Shown here: piece after piece, positions 8,221 through 14,834 of the stretch | Numbering within the stretch: position 1 is the stretch's first letter | Layout: every line of letters starts with the position of its first letter | Source of the DNA: Magnimaribacter mokuoloeensis | GTDB taxonomy: Bacteria; Pseudomonadota; Gammaproteobacteria; Magnimaribacterales; Magnimaribacteraceae | Reading direction: 5' to 3' | Assembly (NCBI GenBank): GCA_041860225.1 | Contig: CP151794.1 | Coordinates: 1,488,001 to 1,552,000 of the forward strand | Length of the DNA stretch: 64,000 nt | The notes under the pieces: generated by a model | The model's database searches: none | What the model saw: only the letters and a program-made list of their open reading frames with translations | What the model was told of the DNA's origin: nothing | Made by a program: the position numbers and the translations under genes

Positions 8221-9613
8221 GATCACAAGCCTTTTCTGAGAATCCAATTACTTTTTCAAAAGCATACATAGCCTTTAGCACATCTAAATCCCTTCGCTGT
8301 CCACCTATAATCTGCAACGAAGCAGGGAGTCCTGAATCTAAGGTAGAAATCGGGATCACTCCTGCAGGATTTCTAGTCATATTGATACCCATTGTAAAAT
8401 CTACCCAAGAAGGTGTTTCATTACCGTTTACAAAACCGTCGCCTTCTAGTTTAGGTGCATGTCCACATGTAGCAGGTGTGATGATTAAAGGGGACTCATC
8501 AAAGAACCTTTGCAACTGATATCCTAACTTATGACAAGCATCTATTGAGGTGGCATAAGATGCACCATCCATTGTGGTTCCCATTTCAATAAATAATCTT
8601 AGAAGAGGATCTATTTTCTCAAAATCGTCCGTACCAATTAGATGTTGTTGTCTTCTTGCGCACGCTGAGGCCCAGAATACCATCCACGCTTCAACGGGGT
8701 TATCCTCCCAGATAGTTTCTTTTTCAATAATTTCAACACCCGAATCTGCAAGCGCATTAATCGCCGTTTCACATTTTGATAATATTTCCTTATCTACAGA
8801 AGAGAACCCCATAGTCGGGGACCATATAGCAGTTTTAGGCAATTCCTCAGTTAAGCTGCCCAGCCAATCTAAATTTTCACCTTCTAAAGAAAAAATATCT
8901 GTTGGATGTGGTCCCACAGTTGCATCCAGTGCTAGAGCATTATCTTCTGTAGTATTCGCCATTGGACCCTTTACCGTAAGAAGTCCTGAACCGGGAGGTG
9001 TATCACCCCCAATAGGGATTCTGCCTTGCGAGGTTTTAATTCCTGCGAGCCCTCCTAGAGCTGCAGGTATTCTTATAGAACCACCTCCATCAGAACCTGT
9101 TCCTAGAGGTATCATTCCTGATGCTAGTGCTGCAGATGTTCCTCCTGAAGATCCTCCTGGTGAATATTCAAGATTCCAAGGGTTTTTGGTTATTCCAAAA
9201 GGTACATTATCTGTTTTTCCTTTGTGCCCGAATTCTGGAGTATTAGTTTTTCCCAAAATTATGCAACCTTGATCTCTCATTCGCTTTACCAGTATAGAGT
9301 CCTCGCTAGCGGGCTTATCATTCACATGCAATTCAGAACCAAAAGTCGTTACAAATCCTTCAGCATCTTCCAGATCCTTTACTCCAATAGGTATTCCAGC
9401 AAGTTTTCCGACGGTTTCACCTTTTTGAATCAAATTATCTATTTGCTTTGCTTGGTTTATCGCGTCTTCATGATTGACAGCACAAAAAGCATTTAACTCT
9501 CCATCGTATTTATCAATATTGTCTAATGCAGCTTGCGTAACCTCTGTAGCTGACATTTTTTTTGACTTAATATTGCTAGCCAAATCTTTCAACGAGTAAT
9601 CTCTAAAGTCCAT
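8207..9613 (-). CDS. Amidase-signature hydrolase
   Basis: A 468-residue enzyme of the amidase-signature family. The Ser-cisSer-Lys triad is readable: Lys79 (IPIGVKDLE), cis-Ser155 (GGSSGG) and nucleophile Ser179 (GSDGGGSIRIPA), with the usual 24-residue spacing between the two serines. The ATG follows a GGAGAG ribosome binding site. No GatB or GatC gene is adjacent, and the neighbour is an oxygenase, so it is more likely a catabolic amidase than GatA. It forms a two-gene operon with the 2-oxoglutarate oxygenase. Confidence 0.88.
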   Translation of the reverse strand: MDFRDYSLKDLASNIKSKKMSATEVTQAALDNIDKYDGELNAFCAVNHEDAINQAKQIDNLIQKGETVGKLAGIPIGVKDLEDAEGFVTTFGSELHVNDKPASEDSILVKRMRDQGCIILGKTNTPEFGHKGKTDNVPFGITKNPWNLEYSPGGSSGGTSAALASGMIPLGTGSDGGGSIRIPAALGGLAGIKTSQGRIPIGGDTPPGSGLLTVKGPMANTTEDNALALDATVGPHPTDIFSLEGENLDWLGSLTEELPKTAIWSPTMGFSSVDKEILSKCETAINALADSGVEIIEKETIWEDNPVEAWMVFWASACARRQQHLIGTDDFEKIDPLLRLFIEMGTTMDGASYATSIDACHKLGYQLQRFFDESPLIITPATCGHAPKLEGDGFVNGNETPSWVDFTMGINMTRNPAGVIPISTLDSGLPASLQIIGGQRRDLDVLKAMYAFEKVIGFSEKACDHVEA

Positions 9614-9676
9614 AGTGTTCTCTCCAATAATTTAAATGATGTTATCATTTTTTAGTAACATGAATTCAATTTAGTT

Positions 9677-10888
9677 ATGAACTTTGAACACACAGAAAAA
9701 ACAAAAGAACTGATTAATCTTGTTTCTAATTTTATAGAACAGAAAATCAGACCCAGAGAGAAAGAGTACGATTCAGCCATGGCTGGCTTCCGAGATTCAG
9801 GAAATCCTTGGCAGGTACCTGAAGTTTTAACTGAACTTAAGCAAGAAGCAAGAGAGCAAGGTCTTTGGAACTTTTCTCTAACTGGAGATTTAGGATACGG
9901 GCTTACAAATTTAGAGTTTGCACCTCTTGCTGAAATGATGGGTGTTGGTTGGACTTCAGAAGTTTTCAATTCTTCTGCTCCTGATGCAGGCAATATGGAA
10001 GTACTTGATAAATATGGTAGTGATTATCAAAAAGACAAATGGCTTGAACCTTTATTACAAGGAAAAATACGTTCTGCTTTCGCTATGACAGAGCCAAATG
10101 TTGCTTCTTCTGATGCTACAAATATCGCTAGCTCCATAAAGAGAGATGGAGATGATTATGTTCTTAATGGTGAGAAGTGGTGGACTTCTGGATATGGTAG
10201 ACCCGATTGTGAATTCATGATTTTCATGGGAGTTTCTAATCCTGATGCCCCTAAACATCAAAGGCAATCCCAGATAATTGTCCCAAAAGATACTCCCGGA
10301 ATTAGCTTAAAAAGAATGCTAACAGTGTATGGTTCAGACCACGCGCCAAATGGTCACGCTCACTTGATTTTCGAGAACGTAAGGGTTCCTAAAGAAAATA
10401 TGATACTGGGTGAGGGTAGGGGTTTCGAAATAGCTCAAGGCAGGTTAGGTCCCGGTCGTATACATCATTGTATGAAAATTATAGGTGCTGCAGAAGTTGC
10501 TCTTGAATTGCTATGTAAAAGAGCTTCTTCTAGGAAGGCTTTTGGGAAAGCACTTGCTGAATTAGGAGGTAACTACGACGTTATAGCTAAATGCCGTAAC
10601 GAAATTGAAATGTGTAGACTCCTAACATTAAAGGCTGCCTATATGATGGACACTCTGGGAAATAAGAAAGCAAAAAGCGAGATTGCACAGCCAAAAGTAG
10701 AAGTACCCAGTATGGCAGTAAGAGTTATTGAGAGGGCAATTCAGATACATGGTGGAGCCGGTGTTTCTCAAGACACTCCCCTAGCAAGCTTATATAGCTC
10801 AATCAGATATCTGAGAATTGGAGATGGTCCTGACGAAGTGCACTTAAGAACTATTGCCAAGGAAGAGTTAAATAAATATGCAAATTAG
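9677..10888 (+). CDS. Acyl-CoA dehydrogenase, ACAD10/11-like
   Basis: A 403-residue ACAD. The motifs GRLGPGRIHHCMK (about 255-267) and IGDGPDEVHLRTIAK near the C-terminus resemble the ACAD domain of ACAD10/ACAD11 and bacterial relatives. In animals that domain works with an APH-type kinase domain to degrade 4-hydroxyacyl-CoAs by phosphorylation and elimination. A separate APH-like kinase is encoded at 24250-25254, so a split version of that route is possible but only inferred. It is a single gene, convergent with a small hypothetical gene whose stop overlaps it by four bases. Confidence 0.88.
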   Translation: MNFEHTEKTKELINLVSNFIEQKIRPREKEYDSAMAGFRDSGNPWQVPEVLTELKQEAREQGLWNFSLTGDLGYGLTNLEFAPLAEMMGVGWTSEVFNSSAPDAGNMEVLDKYGSDYQKDKWLEPLLQGKIRSAFAMTEPNVASSDATNIASSIKRDGDDYVLNGEKWWTSGYGRPDCEFMIFMGVSNPDAPKHQRQSQIIVPKDTPGISLKRMLTVYGSDHAPNGHAHLIFENVRVPKENMILGEGRGFEIAQGRLGPGRIHHCMKIIGAAEVALELLCKRASSRKAFGKALAELGGNYDVIAKCRNEIEMCRLLTLKAAYMMDTLGNKKAKSEIAQPKVEVPSMAVRVIERAIQIHGGAGVSQDTPLASLYSSIRYLRIGDGPDEVHLRTIAKEELNKYAN

Positions 10889-11154
10889 TGGTTTAGACCC
10901 TTTTCAGTTTCAACAGACTTTATCGAGAGCATTTTTTTAGCAAATTCCATTTCTTTATCTGCGTTAAGCTTATTTAGTTTGAACTGCTCTGAATCTTGTG
11001 TAGCTATAATTATTCTTCCGGAGTCTGTATCTACCCTGATGCTGTCCGTCTTGAAGATCTTATTTTCTTTAGATATTACAATAGCCTCAAGCTCATTGTT
11101 GAGGTCTTCCACATGACAGCCTTCAATTAATTGCTTTAATTCTTTCAATTTCAT
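10885..11154 (-). CDS. Small hypothetical protein
   Basis: An 89-residue soluble, charged protein I do not recognise. It starts with an amphipathic helix (MKLKELKQLIEGCHVEDL) and continues with predicted strands (ELEAIVISKENKIFKTDSIR, then GRIIIATQD). It is the last gene after rubrerythrin, the Fe-S protein and the DUF3501 protein on the minus strand, with a 45-base gap that holds the perfect 12-base palindrome GACAGCGCTGTC (11186-11197). Membership of that operon is possible. Its stop overlaps the stop of the convergent ACAD (TTAG), a pattern repeated elsewhere in this window. Confidence 0.6.
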   Translation of the reverse strand: MKLKELKQLIEGCHVEDLNNELEAIVISKENKIFKTDSIRVDTDSGRIIIATQDSEQFKLNKLNADKEMEFAKKMLSIKSVETEKGLNH

Positions 11155-11199
11155 ATTTGTATTGTATCAATAATATAAAGTATATGACAGCGCTGTCTT

Positions 11200-11784
11200 T
11201 TAGTTAAAGTCAGCTGTCAGGCTCTTTACAGTAGTTAGAGGTATCTCTTTTGTTTTTATATTATATTTAGGGTGGTCTATGCCAGCGTATAACATCTTTG
11301 CGCTTTTGAAGTCAGCGATCATATTCTTGTCGAATTCAAATCTCAAAAAATGGACAGCTGAAGTTTTTTCTTCATTTGATCTTTCTAGATCTTCATCAGC
11401 TACAGCATAAACCCTTTCATTTTCGCCAATTTGTAACCATACCTTATTTTCTACAAGGTGCAGATCTTTCAATTTTTCTGCTCTTACTTCTTTATCAGGA
11501 TATTCAATCAGCATTGTAGCTTTTAAGTTAGCTCCATCAGGTATAAGTGGATTATAGGCGCCTAACTCCTCTTCGATTCCTTCAGAATCGAATATCTTCT
11601 CAATCCTTAGCATTTCTTGTATTTGATACTTAATTGTCTCTATACTTTCAAAAAGTAAGCTGATATTTTCTCCAATTTGTATGAGCCTATCTTTTTTCAG
11701 TTGTATAACTTCGGCACGAAGTTCCTCCCTGCGTTCACTATATTCTTCTAATGAAAGTAAGTCGGTTTTATTTAATTTTGTCAT
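11200..11784 (-). CDS. DUF3501-family protein
   Basis: A 194-residue protein when started at ATG 11784, preceded by GGAG at suitable spacing; an in-frame ATG at 11799 lacks a clear site and would overlap the upstream stop. The segments EEYSERREELRAEVIQLKKD, RLIQIGENISLLFES and ELGAYNPLIPDGANLKATM fit DUF3501. Its function is not established, but the family is regularly found next to rubrerythrin and a CCG-domain Fe-S protein, as here. The cluster points to peroxide defence or electron transfer to rubrerythrin. Confidence 0.8.
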   Translation of the reverse strand: MTKLNKTDLLSLEEYSERREELRAEVIQLKKDRLIQIGENISLLFESIETIKYQIQEMLRIEKIFDSEGIEEELGAYNPLIPDGANLKATMLIEYPDKEVRAEKLKDLHLVENKVWLQIGENERVYAVADEDLERSNEEKTSAVHFLRFEFDKNMIADFKSAKMLYAGIDHPKYNIKTKEIPLTTVKSLTADFN

Positions 11785-11785
11785 T

Positions 11786-13132
11786 TTATTCAACTCCATA
11801 AGCTTTTTTGATTAATGAAATTGGATGGGCGGAATCTGGTTTATTCTTTGAGACATGTTGTATTTGTTTTGCGGCCAGAGGGCAGTCACTTGTGAGGTGA
11901 TCAGCTTCTGATTCATCTACTTTTCTAGAAACAGGTCTAGCAATCTTTACTGAATTCTTATGTGTTTCTTCCTTTACTGCATAAGTACCATCATGACCTG
12001 AACAACGCTCGATAGCTTGAACTTCTGTATCGGGAATAAGCTCTAACAATTCTTTAGTTTTTGGACCTATATTTTGGACTCTTTGATGACAAGCTACTTG
12101 ATATGCTATTTTTCCTAGAGACTTTTTAAAGTCCTTATTTAGAAGTCCTTTATCTTCTCTGTATGATAAATATTCGAAAGGGTCGAAAATATGCTGCTTA
12201 ATCTTCTTTAAATCCTGATTGTCATCGAACAGCAATGGCAGCTCTTGCTTGTACATCAAAACACACGAAGGTACCAACGAGATGATGTCATACCCTTGCT
12301 CAATCTCGGCAAGAAGTAGAGGAGTATTCTGCTCCATCAAACTTTCTACTGACTTAAGGTCGCCTAGATCAAGTTTCGGCATACCACAGCACTTATCATC
12401 GATCATGAGTTTTGCTTCAACTCCATTATGTTCCAGGACTTTCAGCAAATCATTTGCAAGATTTGCATCATTATTTCTGCAATAACACCCAGTATAAACA
12501 GCCACTTTTCCAGTTGTCTTCTCAGTAGTAGTTACTTTTTCAATAGTTTTTGGGGTATATTTTTCTACAGAGCTCTCAAATTTTGGCCAAGGGGCATCTG
12601 CATGAACTCCTGTTACTTTTGAAGCTACTTTCCTGGCTGAACCATTTGAAGAAATTGCTTCATAGGTTATATCCACTAGCGGCAGTTTCATGAACTTTCC
12701 AAGTTTATCTGTCGAGGTCAAGACTTTATCTCTAACTCTTTTTTTGAGAGATTTATTTTTTTCTTCGTAGGCTATTGCTTTACCTCTCAGCATTAGGTGT
12801 GGAAAATCAAGTGCCCAAGGATGAGGAGGTACATAAGGACATTTTGTCTGATAGCAGAGATCACACATGTAACATTCGTCTACTACTTTCTGAAAGTCAT
12901 TTTTGTCTACACCATCTAGTTCAAATGTTTCTGACTCATCAATTAAATCAAATAAGGTTGGAAAAGATTCGCACAGACTTACGCACCTTCTGCAGGTGTG
13001 ACAAACATCATAAACTCTTTCGGATTCTTTGAGGAATTCCTCTTTATCCATAAAAGATGGATCCTTCCAATCAACAGGATGTCTAGTAGGTGCTTCTAAG
13101 CCGCCTTCCTTTTCTGAAAATATATCTGACAT
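11786..13132 (-). CDS. CCG-domain Fe-S oxidoreductase (GlpC/HdrD-like)
   Basis: A 448-residue cytoplasmic protein. Two 4Fe-4S motifs are near the N-terminus (CHTCRRCVSLCESFP around 43-57; CYMCDLCYQTKCPYVPP around 87-103). Two cysteine-rich CCG-type domains follow (CYCRNND with DDKCCGMPKLD; then VACHQRVQNIGPK with ERCSGHDG), the second having CSG in place of CCG. Such proteins pass electrons between a donor and a partner enzyme. Its place between rubrerythrin and DUF3501 suggests it serves rubrerythrin. A hairpin at 13146-13170 separates it from the rubrerythrin gene. Confidence 0.87.
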   Translation of the reverse strand: MSDIFSEKEGGLEAPTRHPVDWKDPSFMDKEEFLKESERVYDVCHTCRRCVSLCESFPTLFDLIDESETFELDGVDKNDFQKVVDECYMCDLCYQTKCPYVPPHPWALDFPHLMLRGKAIAYEEKNKSLKKRVRDKVLTSTDKLGKFMKLPLVDITYEAISSNGSARKVASKVTGVHADAPWPKFESSVEKYTPKTIEKVTTTEKTTGKVAVYTGCYCRNNDANLANDLLKVLEHNGVEAKLMIDDKCCGMPKLDLGDLKSVESLMEQNTPLLLAEIEQGYDIISLVPSCVLMYKQELPLLFDDNQDLKKIKQHIFDPFEYLSYREDKGLLNKDFKKSLGKIAYQVACHQRVQNIGPKTKELLELIPDTEVQAIERCSGHDGTYAVKEETHKNSVKIARPVSRKVDESEADHLTSDCPLAAKQIQHVSKNKPDSAHPISLIKKAYGVE

Positions 13133-13145
13133 AGGGGGGTATCAA

Positions 13146-13170
13146 ATAAGGTGCGCTGAACGCACCTTAT
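13146..13170. terminator. Hairpin between rubrerythrin and Fe-S genes
   Basis: A perfect 10-bp stem (ATAAGGTGCG with CGCACCTTAT) encloses the five-base loop CTGAA. On the minus strand it is followed by TTGATACC, a weak T-tract, so it is more likely a leaky terminator or an mRNA-stabilising 3' end than a full stop. It would let rubrerythrin be made in excess over the downstream Fe-S protein. Confidence 0.55.
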
Positions 13171-13189
13171 AGAGACTTTTAATTAATGA

Positions 13190-13609
13190 TTAAGCTAATT
13201 CGTCTAGAGCTTTAGAAAATCTATTAGCATGAGATCTTTCTGCTTTGGCAAGTGTCTCAAACCAGTCAGCGATTTCATCGAAACCTTCTTCTCTTGCAGT
13301 TTTAGCCATTCCTGGATACATGTCTGTGTATTCATGTGTTTCACCGGCTACTGAAGCTTCTAGGTTAAGCTTTGTTTCACCCATAGGAAGTCCTGTTGCA
13401 GGATCACCAGTTTCTTCTAAATATTCTAAATGACCGTGAGCATGACCTGTTTCACCCTCTGCAGTTGAACGAAAAACAGCTGCTACATCATTATGACCTT
13501 CCACATCTGCCTTTGCTGCAAAGTATAGGTATCTTCTATTTGCTTGAGATTCACCTGCAAATGCATCTTTTAGATTCTGTTCAGTATTTGTTCCTTTAAG
13601 ACCTGACAT
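13190..13609 (-). CDS. Rubrerythrin (short, no rubredoxin domain)
   Basis: A 139-residue ferritin-like four-helix protein. Di-iron ligands are visible in FAGESQANRRYLYFA (Glu in helix 1), STAEGETGHAHGHLEYL (ExxH in helix 2), ASVAGETHEY and KAERSHANRF. The C-terminal rubredoxin domain of classical rubrerythrin is absent, so electrons must come from another protein, perhaps the neighbouring Fe-S oxidoreductase. The family reduces hydrogen peroxide. It starts at ATG 13609 after CGGAGA. It is divergent from oxyR, which suggests peroxide induction. Confidence 0.92.
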   Translation of the reverse strand: MSGLKGTNTEQNLKDAFAGESQANRRYLYFAAKADVEGHNDVAAVFRSTAEGETGHAHGHLEYLEETGDPATGLPMGETKLNLEASVAGETHEYTDMYPGMAKTAREEGFDEIADWFETLAKAERSHANRFSKALDELA

Positions 13610-13775
13610 TTTTTTCTCCGTTTATAAAAAAAACTATTTTAGAGTAAATTTTTTTTAAATTTGTTGATGAAATCCATTATTACTTTGATAACAATTCTCA
13701 TTAATAATGAACAATAAATAAATATGGCCGCATGATATTTATAATTTATATATTTGTATAATCATTTATTCAAAT

Positions 13776-13781
13776 TATAAT
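13776..13781 (+). promoter_or_regulatory. Probable -10 box of oxyR
   Basis: An exact TATAAT lies 17 bases before the oxyR ATG. A -35-like TTGTAT is 16 bases upstream (13754-13759). The predicted transcript would start near 13788, leaving a leader of about 11 bases without a Shine-Dalgarno. The box lies between a strong OxyR half-site pair at 13783-13797 and a weaker one at 13761-13775. Confidence 0.5.
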
Positions 13782-13782
13782 A

Positions 13783-13797
13783 ATAGACAGAATCTAT
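13783..13797. promoter_or_regulatory. Candidate OxyR operator (ATAG-N7-CTAT)
   Basis: The sequence ATAG-ACAGAAT-CTAT is an exact match to the inverted half-sites of the enterobacterial OxyR element, with the A expected at the sixth spacer base. A weaker match lies at 13761-13775, seven bases upstream, the spacing known for tandem OxyR sites. It covers the oxyR transcription start and ends one base before the ATG, which suggests autorepression. No DNA-binding data are available. Confidence 0.55.
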
Positions 13798-13798
13798 A

Positions 13799-14716
13799 AT
13801 GAATTTAAAGGATCTCAAGTACTTTTCTAGCTTAGCTAAACATAAAAATTTTAGTAAAGCTGCTGAGGAGTGTTTTGTAACACAGCCTACTCTTAGCAAC
13901 CAAATCAACAAATTAGAACAAGAATTAGGCTTAACTCTTTTTGAAAGAACAAATAGAAAAGTCACAATAACTGAAGAAGGTAGATTGATCTTAGAAGCAG
14001 CTCAAAAAACTTTAGAAACAGCTTCTGAAATAGAAAAAATTGCGCATAGATTTAAACAACCTTTGATGGGAAAGATGACTTTAGGAGCAATCCACACCCT
14101 AAGTCCTTATCTTCTTCCGATAATATTATTGCCCTTAAAAGAAGCTTATCCAGATTTAGATTTAATTATAGTTGAAGCAACAACCTCAGAATTAGTAGAA
14201 GATCTAAAGTCTGGAAAAATCGATGCAGCCCTATTAGCTACCACTGTAAAGAATGAGAAAGGCCTTAAAGAGCGTCAATTATTTAAGGAGCCATTTTGGT
14301 TAGCGCACCCGGTTAATCATGATATCTATGCTGTTGATGATATTACTGTCAAACATCTACAGAATTTAGATTTACTTTTATTGCCAGAGGAGCACTGTCT
14401 ATCTGACCAAGTAAAGTCAGTATGTGGACTTAAAAATTTGGAGACAGATGGACCCATGCAGTGGTTACATGCAGGGAGCTTAGAAACAATTTTACAATTT
14501 GTAGCTATGGGACAAGGATCGACCCTTGTTCCTGCACTGGCAACATATGAAGGCCGTATCAATACCCAAGGAATGATAGTTAGGAAGCTTGATGTAGATC
14601 AAGCCTACAGAAATATCTCCATTTCATTTAGAAAGGATTATTCTAAAGAGTCCGATTTAAAGGTTCTGAGTAAATTTATCAAAGCTAATCTTCCAAATAC
14701 TGTCGTACCTCTTTAG
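13799..14716 (+). CDS. oxyR: Hydrogen-peroxide sensor regulator OxyR
   Basis: A 305-residue LysR-type regulator. The N-terminal winged helix-turn-helix is MNLKDLKYFSSLAKHKNFSK through VTQPTLSNQINKLEQELG. The effector domain holds PEEHCLSDQVKSVC, with Cys200 and Cys209 at the spacing of the E. coli redox pair Cys199/Cys208, including the HCLxDQ context. GSLETILQFVAMGQGSTLVPA also matches OxyR. In OxyR these cysteines form a disulfide on contact with peroxide and switch DNA binding. It is divergent from rubrerythrin, with its own candidate operator at 13783-13797. Confidence 0.9.
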   Translation: MNLKDLKYFSSLAKHKNFSKAAEECFVTQPTLSNQINKLEQELGLTLFERTNRKVTITEEGRLILEAAQKTLETASEIEKIAHRFKQPLMGKMTLGAIHTLSPYLLPIILLPLKEAYPDLDLIIVEATTSELVEDLKSGKIDAALLATTVKNEKGLKERQLFKEPFWLAHPVNHDIYAVDDITVKHLQNLDLLLLPEEHCLSDQVKSVCGLKNLETDGPMQWLHAGSLETILQFVAMGQGSTLVPALATYEGRINTQGMIVRKLDVDQAYRNISISFRKDYSKESDLKVLSKFIKANLPNTVVPL

Positions 14717-14722
14717 CTTGAC

Positions 14723-14750
14723 TTGATGAATTCTTAATCCACGTTATCAT
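14723..14750 (+). promoter_or_regulatory. Promoter of the thiamin-uptake operon
   Basis: TTGATG (14723-14728) and TATCAT (14745-14750) are separated by 16 bases and would start transcription near 14757, just before the riboswitch. It begins seven bases after the oxyR stop, so the operon appears to have its own promoter. Confidence 0.55.
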
Positions 14751-14760
14751 TGTCTACATA

Positions 14761-14834
14761 AGTGTAAAGGGGAGGCTATGCCTGAGAATTAAACCCTTGA
14801 ACCTGATCCATACAATGATGGCGGAGGAATTACA
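14761..14834 (+). promoter_or_regulatory. TPP riboswitch (THI box)
   Basis: Conserved THI-box elements occur in order: the short hairpin AGGC-TAT-GCCT (14773-14783), CTGAGA (14782-14787), ACCCTTGAACCTGATC (14793-14808), then a P4/P5-like arm ending in GGCGGAGGA. TGTAA (14763-14767) can pair with TTACA (14830-14834) to close the P1 stem, which would then reach the start codon; the ribosome binding site GGAGGA (14823-14828) is just inside it. This geometry suggests that bound TPP blocks translation of the receptor gene. TPP riboswitches of this type are well known upstream of thiamin genes. Confidence 0.88.

Noticed and set aside
8574..9272. A 232-codon open frame on plus, antisense to the amidase gene
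   Set aside because: The amidase on the other strand has a full catalytic triad; this frame has low-complexity Pro/Ser-rich sequence and no recognisable domain.
11186..11197. Perfect 12-base palindrome GACAGCGCTGTC after the DUF3501 gene
   Set aside because: It is too short to be a terminator and occurs once; it could be an operator for the 89-residue gene, but nothing else supports this.
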